DNA of 64,000 nt, taken from assembly GCA_034401795.1 (NCBI GenBank), contig CM067359.1, forward strand, positions 139,407,816 to 139,471,815, written 5' to 3'. The position numbers and the translations under genes were made by a program. The notes beneath the pieces are model-generated. The model saw only the letters and a program-made list of their open reading frames with translations. It had not been told where the DNA came from and made no database searches. Each line of letters begins with the position of its first letter. Position 1 is the first letter of the stretch. Shown here piece by piece: positions 32,387 through 43,125 of this stretch. This DNA comes from Chaetoderma sp. LZ-2023a. Its lineage: Eukaryota > Mollusca > Caudofoveata > Chaetodermatida > Chaetodermatidae.

Positions 32387-32837
32387 GCCGTGTTTATCAT
32401 GGCGTCTAAATTTTGGAGGTCCCAGGGACCCCACACTTAAAAATCCAGGGGGCCAAACCTGAAATCTGGGGGTGGGTGGGGGTGGGTGGGGTGGGGGTGT
32501 ATGGGTGGGGTAGGGGGGTGTTTGGGTGTGTGGGGGGGGGGGGGGGGCGTGGGGGGGGGGGGGGGTGTCTTCCAAACGGAAATTTGGGATAACCATGCAG
32601 GTTTTCCCATCCACGCTAAGATTAGAGAGTACCATGGGTGCACAGCTTTGAATTATTAGGGTCCCAAGCGACTTTTGTGCTTATGTTTGTACAAAAACCT
32701 ATGAACCTAATTAGTATTTAAATATCATACAATATTTTCAGGGGTCCCATGGGACCCGCTGCCACAAATTTTGGGCGTCCCAAGTTACATTTTGGGGGTC
32801 CGTATCCTCAAAAGGACCCTTATGAGAAACCCTGTTA
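32387..32837. mobile_element. Insert with GGTCCC palindromes and G-rich core
   Basis: The start region has GGAGGTCCCAGGGACCCCAC. The end region has GGGGTCCCATGGGACCCGC and AATTTTGGGCGTCCCAAG, TTTTGGGGGTCC. Between them is (GGGGGT)n sequence with G runs up to 14 (32461-32570). It lies inside the C element. Pro/His-rich minus-strand ORFs are artefacts. No transposase was seen. Confidence 0.5.
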
Positions 32838-32898
32838 ATTCAACGGCACGTTTTATTCTGTTTTGGAAACAATCTAGGTTATTTCTGAGCTGTATTTC

Positions 32899-33736
32899 TA
32901 CCAGGAACCAATACGACAGAGCATTTCTTGAGTCTCGATGAAATTACAGGAACACTCGCAGAATTGCATTCCTCTGATTTCTCGCATCCTCTCCCGGAAT
33001 GCACGCCCAAGATGCGTGCACGTGCATGATATCACTCGCATGACTTGACATGATTAACGCCGACACGCGCACAATTATGCACGGGTGTCAATTGCATGGT
33101 CGTAAGTGACCGCTTGAATAGGGAATTCATCACTTTGAGAATAGACGAAATAATTGGACAATTTTCTAGCATTACCGAAATGAATGCATCTGTGAAAATG
33201 AGAGGAAATTTGAGATAACAGAAGCATCTGGAACAATGTAGGTCCTGTGATGGAGTATCGCTATAACCATGAGCGACAAACGCGCGATGGCATGCGTGTG
33301 AATCAGCCCAACTTGTGCGCGTGAGAATTTGGATTAATTTCTTAAAATAATAACGGTAAAATCGGACAGGTTCAGATTTGAACGCGTTATAGAATATTTT
33401 CATTAAAATGTGTGACAGTGCTGCTAACCTGGTAAAAAAATGACATCAGGGATTCAGGAATGATACCTTGTTAGACTAACACGATTGATTGTGTATCCGA
33501 CATTTTCGTACATAGGCCCTAAATACGCATTGTACGCTTTATCAGATCTTCATTTGGCCGACGAAGCACATTTAGGCCCTATATGTGAATGTTTGACACA
33601 CAAATCAATATTTAAAGTTTCTCTTACGGTAACATATTTGAATTATGTTGTTACAACATTTTCATGATTCGTCGGTTCCAGTTTTGGACACATAAATCAA
33701 GAATCTAACAAATGAATATCTGATATGGCATTCATT
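32899..33736. other. No gene recognised
   Basis: A 123-aa minus-strand ORF (33403-33032) has no recognisable domain. Nothing else is supported. Confidence 0.35.
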
Positions 33737-33961
33737 TTAACTCTTTCATGACGAAGTCGGCCAAAATCGGGCACTGCAGTGGTCTTGAGGAATGTCTATT
33801 TATAGGTCAACAGTAAACTATTTTTGGAAATTTACCACTGAAATGACCGAGCCAGCCATTCCAGTGATGAATTTTCAAAAATAGCCTACTCTTGGTCTGC
33901 AAATGGACATTCAATGCGCAAACACTTTAATTTTTGACTGAATTTAGACATTAAAGGGTTA
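33737..33961 (+). mobile_element. Family B complete element, diverged hairpin
   Basis: It starts TTAACTCTTTCATGACGAAG and ends TTTAGACATTAAAGGGTTAA. GGCCAAAATCGGGCACTGCA GTGGTCTTGAGGAATGTC leads into the hairpin, whose tip is shortened to GACCGAGCCAGCC. The copy is useful because both outer ends can be read. Confidence 0.75.
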
Positions 33962-33974
33962 AAGCAAAGTGCAT

Positions 33975-34040
33975 GACAGCCAGGGCCGCCGGAAGCAGAT
34001 TTGAGGGCCGCCGGAAGCAGATTTGAGGGCCGCGGACAGC
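33975..34040. repeat. Short tandem duplication, 27-bp unit
   Basis: AGGGCCGCCGGAAGCAGATTTG occurs twice in tandem and is followed by a partial third AGGGCCGCGG. GC-rich relative to the flanks. CAGGGCCGCC also resembles a hAT-type terminal sequence. Confidence 0.75.
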
Positions 34041-34369
34041 CTCCGCAGAAAGGGCACACTGAATGGCATTGTCTGCAGGAAGATCTGAAATGGGGTCGCC
34101 TCCTATTACAGAAGAGTGTTCTGGGATACTAACCAGCACACCAAACCACCAAGAGAAAAATATTTAAAGATTGAAAGATGCAGGCTCTGAGAATCGATGT
34201 CCTTCATTATGAGTTTCCTATGATTCCTATGATGTATAAATGTTAGAGCAATGTTGAGTGTAGAACGTATGAATTTTTTGGTCTTATAGTGGGTATAGTA
34301 TCCTCTGATGCCTGCTTCTAGTCATTTGGAAGCTGTCACTAACCAACGATTAGCCATCTCTCTGGGTGT
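34041..34369. other. No gene recognised
   Basis: Nothing supported. Confidence 0.3.
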
Positions 34370-34605
34370 GCATGCATACATGCGTACGAGTGTGCGCGTA
34401 TGTGTGCGTGCGTGCATCCACGACTATGCGCGCGTGTGTCCGTTCGTGCGTGCGTGCGTGAATACGTGCGTGACAGAGTACGTGTGTGAGCGAGTGAGGG
34501 AACTGAGCGAGCGGGCGGACATGTGTGGCGTGTGGGGCGGCGTGTATGTGAGTGAGAGAGCTGGTGGACACGGGTTGAGTGTGGGTGGGTGTGAATAAAA
34601 GAGCG
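34370..34605. repeat. GTGC/GAGC-rich low-complexity tract
   Basis: Interrupted GTGCGTGCGTGC and GAGCGAGCGGGC repeats. The ORFs on both strands here (96 and 73 aa) are Arg/Cys/Val- or His/Thr-rich artefacts. Confidence 0.75.
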
Positions 34606-35504
34606 GGCGGACAGCTAATTGTGTCAGTAAACTGTGTACATGCCTTCGTTCATGCGTCTGAAAGGTGGACCTGCGCAGTTTGCCTTGTAAAGGATTTGAT
34701 TGGACCTTAGTTCCTAATTATATTTGCTAAATTGTGTCCCAATCCCTTCAGCAGTTTCAGAGGGAGATTGCTTTTTCTGAAAACTAGATTATCCAAGATG
34801 GCCGCAAGTCAAACCGACCAAAAACACGTGAACAAAGTTTGTTCAGCTTTTGTCTTATGTGAATTTTGTTGAGTTTCATGAGAGCCAAGCAGTTTCACAG
34901 ATCTTTAAATATAATTCTTAAAATACTGCAAAATCCAAGATGGCCACCCAACAAAATCGAACAAGCAGCTTCCTGGAACAAACCCTGGATCCGACCCTAT
35001 GGATCCTTCCTGCCTAGTCGTTCTTGAGGACTCGCTTGATGGGTACATAGAAATATCACTTTTTGTAGTGTTATCAGTGTTGCCGCCGGTCATCGTACAT
35101 ATATTTTATTCTGCACACTAAGGCATCGACAGATAGTGGGCAAATATCATTTTATATTCGTGTCTTACCTTGCAAAGATGCGTGAAACGGTTTCAGATTT
35201 GAAGACGACAAGTATCACAAGAATGATAAGAGACAAAACATCAATATGTCACGTGTAATGGCCACTACATAATTATCAGTCACGATATAACCAGCCTAGA
35301 CATGGGTCTACAGCCATATTTCTTAATGGGCTGAATCCCGAAACACGGTACAACCGAACTTTAATACAACTGCTGAGTCTGCTCTGAATAGTCTAAAATT
35401 AGTTTTGAAATTCTAAACTACAGTTGAATTTTCTTTACAGAAAGGGGTAAAGGGCACAGCTGCTCCCGCTGCCCCTGATGACAGCATCTGGATAGAGTAT
35501 CTTA
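34606..35504. other. No gene recognised
   Basis: ATCCAAGATGGCC occurs twice (about 34791 and 34928), each after a short AT-rich segment. This is weak evidence of an old local duplication. No gene. Confidence 0.35.
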
Positions 35505-35700
35505 GAATGGCGGTATCCGATCTGTTACTCAAGTAACTGACGTCATGATCACATATTGACTAACGTCACAATCAAATGACAAGCTTGCATCGACAGGAAA
35601 GGAGAACAGGCACGACCATAACCGATTGTCTTTGACAAATAGACAACTTAATTAACATTTTGCTGAATATTTTGAAGTTAATTTGACTGTGAGTTTATCC
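35505..35700 (+). mobile_element. Family A partial element, diverged subfamily
   Basis: GATCTGTTACTCAAGTAACT GACGTCATGATCACA and AACGTCACAATCAAATGACA (CRE half), then GCTGAATATTTTGAAGTTAATTTGACTG (left hairpin arm, 35660-35690), after which the element stops. The same subfamily as 56189. Confidence 0.6.
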
Positions 35701-35705
35701 TGCAC

Positions 35706-36120
35706 GCAGGGCCGGATTTAGGATTGAACAGACTGGGCAACTGCCCATGGGCCTCTACCAAAATCAAATTCGATAATCTTTATGGGGGCGTCCACCAAAA
35801 ATAGTTTTTGTGGTGTGAAGACAAAGTTATAATGCGCAATGAGCAATGATCAGTGAGAATTATTGTGATGAGATGCTTGTTAAATTTCTCTCCAAAGTTT
35901 ATTGTAAATTCATTGCTACAGTCGAAGCAATAGAAGGATGGTATTTATCACTCAGAATGCGGGAAATGGCAGCGTGCCATTCCTTACACCACCGCCCACG
36001 CGAAAATTAAAAATTAGATGCGCTGAGAAGCTAGTAAATGACTTCTCAGAGTATCTGATTTTCAATTTTCTGTATGGTGGTGGTGGTGGTGGTGGTGGTG
36101 GTGGTGGTGGTGGTAGAACC
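35706..36120. mobile_element. Possible hAT-like terminal segment plus hairpin and (TGG)n
   Basis: CAGGGCCGGATTTAGGATTG at about 35707 resembles the CAGGGCCGG ends of many hAT non-autonomous elements. GGGCAACTGCCCATGGGCCTC follows. At 36002-36070, AAAATTAAAAATTAGATGCG CTGAGAAG pairs with CTTCTCAGAGTATCTGATTT TCAATTTT. (TGG)n at 36075-36114 lies where the opposite arm has CACCACCGCCCA. No matching right terminus was found, so the boundary is open. Confidence 0.4.
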
Positions 36121-36640
36121 ACAGGACATCAGTCTATGAGACGGAGACGCATCCTCTCAGACCCTCCCCAAGTACTGCCTCGAGGCCTCGACTGTAACAA
36201 ATGCGGCCATGTCTGCAGTATTATTTCTGGGACGGTCCCAGAAATAATGCAATATTATGGCTGTAATTACGTTTATATGGGCATTCCTGTTGTTACACGT
36301 GACATATTCAGCTGATTACAAACGAAAAATTATGTATACTTGTTTCACAGAACCGTATATTAACTAGATTCTATTCAGCTGATAATCTGTCTACATAGAG
36401 ACCATTTGAAAATAGCATACTAAAGACAATAATGGAACAGAGAAATAATTCAAAAGGAAGTCACAATGGCGCACGTTATACTACTATGGTGCAAAACCAT
36501 GATTTCTTGTTACAAAGAAACTTGTTTCTTAATAAGATATGATCCAGCCCTAAAGAGATGCGACCGTTAATGAGCGGTCGACTGTTTTTAGTGACCACTC
36601 TTTAATGGTCTTTCAGACGTCTGAGTTAGACTGAGGTGAC
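36121..36640. other. No gene recognised
   Basis: A short palindrome, TTATTTCTGGGACGGTCCCA GAAATAA, lies at about 36218-36246. No gene. Confidence 0.4.
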
Positions 36641-36730
36641 TGTACCAATGCAGTTTATGACGCCACCATACACGTCACATGGTTTATTATGACGTAATAT
36701 GATGGATGGATAAACTGGAAAGGCCCATCG
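36641..36730 (-). mobile_element. Family A CRE-half fragment
   Basis: TGACGCCACCATACACGTCA CATGGTTTATTATGACGTAA, ending GGATAAACTGGAAAGGCCCA. Only the terminal 85 bp are present. Confidence 0.7.
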
Positions 36731-36828
36731 AGTTCAGGTCTCAGATTCCGACAGTTACAAAGCATGCTCTCCAAACCATCTTGCAATTACATCGAACAAC
36801 TTAGAGATGGGAATCAGTGCCACTGGAC

Positions 36829-37245
36829 TTATATTTGCAGCTCATTTTCAAACAGAAACTCGGTGGTAAATGCGAAAGCTATGGTACTTAGCAGCTTGTG
36901 GTGTTGGTGGTGTTGGTGGTTTTGAGGCTGTATATCAGTCGTAGTACTTGTAGCTATTTTCTGACCTGCAGCTTTAATCGCTTCATTGTCGGAATCGTCA
37001 TCAAGAAACACACGAGCTTGGGTGCAAAACTGGATATTAGCGCGAACAGGCTTTAGAGCTAGAGTTTTACCTGTGCCAAAAACCTGCAAATTCGTATCCA
37101 AGAAAAGCATGGATGAATAATGGGATAATACAAACATCTCTACCAAGACATTTCTAATTAATTTTATGTTCCAGCACCTTGGATTCTTCTTTGCCCCTAT
37201 CGTTCCCTCAGTTGATGATGCCTTAGTCAGCAACCACTTCCACAC
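36829..37245 (-). CDS. Unrecognised 138-aa ORF
   Basis: An open frame of 138 codons on the minus strand. It has a mixed, protein-like composition but no domain that I recognise. It contains LDDDSDNEAIKAAGQKI and a His/Gln-rich stretch (QPQNHQHHQHHK) from a GTT/GGT repeat. It lies head-to-head with the plus-strand pseudogene beginning at 37264. It may be chance or a fragment of a degenerate element. There is no splice or promoter evidence. Confidence 0.15.
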   Translation of the reverse strand: MWKWLLTKASSTEGTIGAKKNPRCWNIKLIRNVLVEMFVLSHYSSMLFLDTNLQVFGTGKTLALKPVRANIQFCTQARVFLDDDSDNEAIKAAGQKIATSTTTDIQPQNHQHHQHHKLLSTIAFAFTTEFLFENELQI

Positions 37246-37263
37246 ATGTAAGAGGAAGAACCG

Positions 37264-38561
37264 GCGACTCTGAATGTTAAATCAGCCATCAAGTTTGACA
37301 ATGAGAAAATACAGATTGATTTGCATTTGTTGTTTCAAAGACTTGTCACTGCCAGAACACAGAATGATCAACTTCCGGAAATATCCAAATATAAGGTCTG
37401 CACCTATCCATCAGCCCTATTCGAAACACAAAAACACTATGAAAACGCAAGCAAACCATCAGTGGCAGATGAAATCTGGCCTCTGGTACTCCTGAGTTTT
37501 CGAGGTGATATACGGCGATGTCCAGTGTGTTCTAGATTGGTGTTCCCTCGTCCAGCGTATCACATGGAAACAGGGCACAACTTACAACAGTATCTGCATT
37601 CAATAATCTAACGACGTTAATAGAAAGTATGGAAGTTTTCTTATTATTTTCAATGGATATCTACGAAGGATAGTACGCATCAGCCTCGGACAGCAGGGAA
37701 CGTGGGAGCATCAGTAGGCTACACAAATGAGATGGACATGCAATCCAATAAAGAAGATTTTCTTCACAAAAAGACAACAAACAGAGATTCATAAAGTTAC
37801 TCAGTGATAAGCTTGATGTAAACACACTAAGTCGGATTTGATGCAGCTGATCTGCTAGTACAATCTGCAGTAACATGTGCAGTGAATTACCAAACTGTTC
37901 TTGTGGATGACAGCACATATCCCTCATACTTCTCTGCGATAATGTTCGCGATGGTTTGTGCGACATTTTCTTAATGTTTGGGGGAAAGATAGGAGCAAGG
38001 AATCCAAGGTGATTGAACATAACATTAATTGAAATGTCTCATTAATTAGAGTTGTCTGCAGTAACCAATTATTCGCCCATTCTATCCTTGGATGTAATAC
38101 GAGTTTACAGGTATTTGGAATAGGTAAATGTGTGGCTGTAAAGCTTGTTCGCTCTAATATGCATTTTTGTCAAACTCAATAAGGACTTAGTGGGGATGCT
38201 GACAATGACGAGATAATAGCTGCACTAGCTACATGTGAATCTTCTATACTATGCATGTTTTAAAGTTATGCCAGGTGTGTCATTAGATTATCTAAAAGTA
38301 AAACTACAACGCTCCAATCAGAAATTAGCTACATGTACTACGAGTTGGCCACAGCCTCAAACGCTGCCACCAACATCATCAACTGCTTTGTACCATATTC
38401 TTCGTGTTTACAACCAAGTCCAGGTCTGGAAAGGCGCTACAAATATAAGTCCACTGGCACTAGTTTGGAAAGTAGATGACAGCAGATTAGTTCCCATTCA
38501 GACAGACAAGGATGCCGCCCTTAAGCCACCTCTCGACGTTGTTCGATGCATTGTAAAATAA
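37264..38561 (+). pseudogene. Broken copy of an uncharacterised multicopy metazoan gene (DD-containing, TLPPTS...RVY.QVQ.WKG family)
   Basis: Recognisable blocks occur in order on the plus strand but in changing frames. From 37267: LHLLFQRLVTARTQNDQLPE and PSALFETQKHYENASKPSVA. From 37520: VQCVLDWCSLVQRITWKQGT and SFLIIFNGYLRR. From 37788: FIKLLSDKLDVNTLSR. From 37837: FDAADLLVQSAVTCAVNYQT followed by VLVDD. From 38379: QTLPPTSSTALYHILRVYNQ and VQVWKG, with a stop at 38559-38561. I recognise this order (an ALF-E...KPSLAD block, a V-DGGSL-R-W-G-Y block, a NKQRFI-LL block, DADLLIV...VGDDTD and a C-terminal LPPTS...RVY-QVQ-WKG block) from repeated genes in cnidarian, mollusc and fish genomes. 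I know no agreed name or function. At least four frameshifts, several stops and loss of the GDDTDLLVLL core show that it is dead. No introns are evident, which would fit a retro-copy or a transposon-borne gene. Confidence 0.75.
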
Positions 38562-38780
38562 AGGATGTATAATGTATAGAGCGTGCAGGGTAGGTTCGGA
38601 AGGCTGAGAGAATAGAAGGATTAATGAAGATATTCCACCAGTAGGAGGAATTGCGCATGACAATAATTGATGCTTCAACTTGACTTGTAATACTTTATTA
38701 ATATCCGACGCAACGCGTTTAAAAACATAGTCGTACAGTCTATCATGTCTATATTAGTCATCTAAAAGATCATCAAATGA
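38562..38780. other. No gene recognised
   Basis: 3' flank of the pseudogene. AATAAAGGATG directly follows the stop, but no poly-A tract is seen. Confidence 0.3.
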
Positions 38781-38885
38781 GTGGTTGCTAAATACAGGCG
38801 ATCATTCATTGATGGTCATCTGTCTTTAGCGAACACTATTTGATGGACTGAGTGATCACTAAAGACAGGTGGTCAATTAATATAA
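38781..38885. mobile_element. Family D-like hairpin, large loop
   Basis: CTAAATACAGGCGATCATTC, TGATGGTCATCTGTCTTTAG and CTAAAGACAGGTGGTCAATT form repeated and inverted copies of the CTAAAGACAGGTGGTC arm. Confidence 0.5.
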
Positions 38886-39078
38886 ATCATTTACAATGTT
38901 TAATGGCTTGCGACTAAACGCTGTAAGGAGTCGTCATCATATGACCCCACAAGCAGATGGCGTAATACACAGGCTGTGTTGGATAGTGCGCGCCATTGTG
39001 ATTTCCCTTTGAAGCGTGTTTCTGTTCAATGATTTTGTTAGTATATAATTCGGATAGTGTCCATAAGTTCGACAGAGT

Positions 39079-39317
39079 AACCCTTTAGCACTCATATCAG
39101 CCAAAAATGGTTTCTGCGGTGGTCTTGCGAAATGTTCATTTGTAGACCAAGAGAAGACTATTGTTCAAAATTTGCCACTGGAATGACTGGCTCGGTAACC
39201 GAGCCAGTCATTCCAGTGGTAAATTTTCATAAATAGTCTTATCTTGGTCCGCAAATCGTCACTTCCTATGAAAAAATTAAATTTAAAAAAAACCAAATTC
39301 GAGGTTCAAAGGGTTAA
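39079..39317 (+). mobile_element. Family B complete element with intact hairpin
   Basis: It starts TAACCCTTTAGCACTCATAT and ends AGGTTCAAAGGGTTAAAGG. GTGGTCTTGCGAAATGTTCATTTG precedes the stem. The stem is GCCACTGGAATGACTGGCTC GG, TAA, CCGAGCCAGTCATTCCAGTG. Outer arms AGACCAAGAGAAGACTATT and AATAGTCTTATCTTGGTCC pair. This is the best copy for defining both the termini and the hairpin. Confidence 0.85.
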
Positions 39318-40905
39318 AGGCTGAATGCTACCTGGCTAAGAGATAAGTTTCCTTGTGACAAGAGATCATAGTTTCGTCATTGCATTATAGTAGCAGAACG
39401 TGCGCCATTGTGACTTTCTTTTGAATTATTCTTCTGTTCCGTCATTTTCTTTACTATGCTATTTTCAAATGGTCCCCATGTACATAGACTATCAGTTAGA
39501 TAAATTCTAATTAAGATGCGTTTCCTTGAGACAAGAATTCATAATTTTTCATTGTACTCCCTAAAGTAAATTATTAGTACATGTTTTTCCACATCACATT
39601 GACCCGCTTGACTTCTGAGTCTTTTGGCAGAACATGATGCTCTACAGGTTTGCAGGACTTTGGGCATGTGGGTTGTTTTTTATGATAGTTTGACTGAGGG
39701 TCACATTGTTTCCTAAGTGCCCAACATGCCCCAAGATCACAAGCACAACTACTGTCTGGCTGCATGTGAAAGCATAATAGCTTCCTGATTTAGTCCGAAC
39801 TAAGTTAGGTCCATTTGTATATATGTGTAGGTATTCATAGTTGAACTTGTATAGATGTGTACAAAGTATAAATATATAAGCATATAACATATAACAATAG
39901 TGTTGTCAAGTTGTAGATTAGTTGAAAGTACACTGCCTGCGAAAGCTTGAAAGCTAGGAACAGCTGACAGGCCAGCGACCTGTTAATATAGTACATTTCT
40001 ATGCCTATTACCCATACAGCCGACGTTGATATGATATGATATATTATATGATGCCCAGTCGAATATGTCACGTGTAGCTACAGTAATACCCACATAAAGG
40101 CAATTAAAGCCGATATATTGGTTTTTTCAAGAGAAGCAGTTATGGTTCAGGCTATGATGTATATAAATGGGGTTATTGTGCTCTAGAACTAAAGCTTAGC
40201 ATTTTGAACCACAGAAAATATTATAGTTGTGATTTATATGATCAAATAATCGTGTTTTGCTGGCCATTTTGAGTATATACAAATTAAGCATATTTATCCT
40301 TAGCATACCTAGATTTTTAAGACTTTTAATATGAAAATCTTAGGACCTTTCTAAAATGCATAGTTAATAAAAACATTCTATTGCAATTTGTGGGAGGTTG
40401 ACCCCAAAAATATCATTAATTGACAGGACTACTAAGCGTTTCTATAGCCACGCCCCGCTTGCGCAATGAGGTGTCTCGCGTAACGAGAATAAACCCCATT
40501 AAATCCATTTTACGACAAATTTAACCTTTACAGAAATTCTTTACGGTTGTCTTCGGACCTTTTTACAATTTAACGCCAATCCATCTGCGTTTAGATAGTT
40601 AATGATAGCTCTGTGCCTATTTGCTGTTGTGTGATGGACAAAGGTGTGTGTCGCTAGTCAGGGATAGATAAAATAGTGACATGATGGACGTATTGAGACA
40701 ATCTACTGTTCAACTCTGTCTACGTTACACGTAATCGTTAAGTCTAATTCATCAATTAAGATGCATAGACCAGCATACGAGACAGCGAGTGGATGAGGCC
40801 CACGGGCATCCAGAGGACGGGGATCATTAACTCTGGGTGGGTCGTTAAGAAACCTTCTACATGGTGGTTATCTACCAGAAAATGAAGAACTTTATATAGG
40901 CCCTC
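39318..40905. other. No gene recognised
   Basis: Long AT-rich stretch with short ORFs of no recognisable character. GATATGATATGATATAT occurs near 40028. Confidence 0.35.
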
Positions 40906-40907
40906 CC

Positions 40908-40930
40908 GCCCCCCCCCCCCCCCCCCCCTA
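40908..40930. repeat. Poly-C run
   Basis: A CCCGCCC start, then an unbroken run of about 18 C. Homopolymer of doubtful exact length. Confidence 0.9.
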
Positions 40931-41133
40931 TGCTCCCAGAGTACGCCTGCGTATTTATGAAGGTAATTATGAACACAATATATCTGGAAGGGTAATCTAG
41001 GGCTGATGTGTTTAACCTTACAAGATAATGTTTTGATTAACCAGGCGGGCGGGCGGGTGGAGTGTGAGAGGGAGATGATGAAGGAGACATGGAAAATGGA
41101 AGATTGTGAGTGGGAGTTTGAGAGATAGAGGGG

Positions 41134-41146
41134 GGGGGGTAGGGTC

Positions 41147-41197
<51 letters not shown>

Positions 41198-41465
41198 GGA
41201 GGGAGGGAGGGAGGGAGGGGGGAAGGGAGGGAGGGAGGGAGAGAGAGGGAGGGAGGGAGAGATAGAGAGAGAGAGAGGGGGGGGGGGGAGGGCGAGAGGG
41301 ATAGTGGGGGTGGGGGAGAGAGAGGCGGTGGATGGATGGATGGATGGATGGATGGATGGATGGATGGATGGATGGATGGAGAGGGAGAGAGAGAGGGGGT
41401 GGAGGGAGAGATGGAGCGAGGAAGAGAGGGAGGGAGGAAGAGAGGGGGGAGGTTGCGACACAAAC
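41134..41465. repeat. GA-rich microsatellite complex with (GGAT)n
   Basis: (GA)n at 41150-41183, GGGA/GAGA repeats to 41330, (GGAT)n at 41331-41379 (about 12 units), then GAGAGG repeats. Long Ser/Pro/Leu-rich minus-strand ORFs (up to 249 aa) and Arg/Glu-rich plus-strand ORFs are repeat artefacts. A purine-only strand of this length can form triplex (H-DNA). Confidence 0.95.
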
Positions 41466-42003
41466 ATACGCACGTACGGAGGGACGCACGCACGCATGCA
41501 CCCATGCCACATCAATGATGCCTTTCTTGGGTAGCTTCCATCCGGAAGGATATGGCACCAACATGAACATGTTTTCTATTTCCTGCTTCGACGTCACTTC
41601 CGACCAGTTTGGTAGACAGTTCGGGTATACTTGTATATTTACCGGTTTATCCGGAAGTGGCTGACATCTGGTATAGAAATAGACTTTGTGAATGAAAATC
41701 AATTCTAAAGATTTTGATCATTAGCAGCTTTCAGTTTGCCGCATTGCGGTACAGTACCAATGTTTGGCTTTGGTTGGATATGAAGTAATCTAACATGGCC
41801 TAGCTCGGGTGTCAATATAGCCTAGGATTATAAGCTATATAACATGACATGGGCCAACTCCTCTGATATATAGGGGATTACATGCATACAATACTCCATA
41901 CTGAAATCCGCCGATATGGTGAACTTTGTCTGAACATTACATCTGTCAAGAAGATGACGAAGAAGACGGTGATGAAGAAGAGGAAAGCATATGATGCTGT
42001 TGC
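41466..42003. other. No gene recognised
   Basis: Short ACGC repeats near 41470-41495. Otherwise unremarkable. Confidence 0.35.
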
Positions 42004-42005
42004 GG

Positions 42006-42295
<290 letters not shown>

Positions 42296-43029
42296 AGCAA
42301 GTAAAAGATAATGCAATAGGAGTAAGAGAAGACAACTAAGGTGATAAAAGACAATTGACACCTCCAAGAAAAAACACAACAGGGCATTAATTGTTATTTT
42401 ATAAATAAGGTGACACTGCAAAACTAATATCTTAATCTTACGAGACCGCTTTTAACAGGAATACGCGTGTTAATGACAACTGAATAATGAGTCGGAAGAC
42501 CGACGATAACACTATTTACATAGAGCCTTAGCAATGGCTTTAACAAAACTCAATGTATATCTAACGACTATCCCAGGATTACATAAATCAAATCACCATC
42601 GCAATCTTCTAGGTGTCATTAAGCCAATAATACCACCACAGACAAAAACGAGTCAATAAATATTTACGTTGACAGTTGCAACTATCAAAATAAGTCAGAC
42701 GTAACCAGCGTATGAAAAGAGCTGTCTGTGATAAGTTTGGGGGCGGTGGTTATATAATTATAGGCCCAGATAGTTAAACGTTAAAAGCAATTTATCCAAA
42801 ACGATTTACTCAATTTAACCATTAATTCGTGGCTTGGGTGGTTGTGGACAATAGTGTTGATGACAATTGCTGGGTTGCCAGATAATAAGTGTCACTTCGC
42901 GAAATCCTGATCGGGAACCATTTTTGGTATTTCCCCCACCCCCAGGGCTTGATTAGAAAGCGTTTATTCTATGTATTCTTAGACGACGATGCTTAGGCTA
43001 CTACTATCTTTAGTTGATGGCGCTTAAAT
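42296..43029. other. No gene recognised
   Basis: Nothing supported. AT-rich. Confidence 0.3.
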
Positions 43030-43125
43030 GGTAATGTTGTACATTTTGAAAATACTTTGCCTGGATGCTCTTGCCTATAGTCAGCAACAGTATCCAGTCA
43101 AATTGCTTTCAAAATAGTCAGCATA
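43030..43125. repeat. Orphan hairpin core
   Basis: GTTGTACATTTTGAAAATAC and AGTCAAATTGCTTTCAAAATAGTCAGC pair. The tip has diverged (CTTGCCTATAGTCAGCAACAG). Flanks are not from A or C. Confidence 0.6.

Larger units (their letters stand above)
31905..32898. mobile_element. Family C element interrupted by two insertions
   Basis: The left part (31905-32000) carries ACAGAAACATGTTAGTTAGT, CTGTTGAATATTTTTAACAT and TTCCAATTCAA. After a family A copy, the right hairpin arm resumes as TTATGTTCAATATATTCAA (32368-32386). After a second, G-rich insert, ATTCAACGGCACGTTTTATT and CTGTTTTGGAAAC...GGTTATTTCTGAGCTGTAT (32838-32898) complete the C right end. Confidence 0.7.

Noticed and set aside
33737..33961. 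Telomere-like AACCCT as interstitial telomere
   Set aside because: Only a single AACCCTTTAA at the element end; no tandem TTAGGG/AACCCT units.
34780..34945. Paired AAGATGGCC motifs as YY1-type regulatory sites
   Set aside because: Two short motifs in otherwise unremarkable sequence; could be an old duplication or chance.
36829..37245. 138-aa minus-strand ORF as the real gene at this locus
   Set aside because: No recognised domain, partly derived from a GTT/GGT repeat; kept only as a very low-confidence entry.
40756..41702. ORFs up to 249 aa on the minus strand and 142 aa on the plus strand
   Set aside because: Ser/Pro/Leu and Arg/Glu runs produced by GA/CT repeats; no non-repeat domain.
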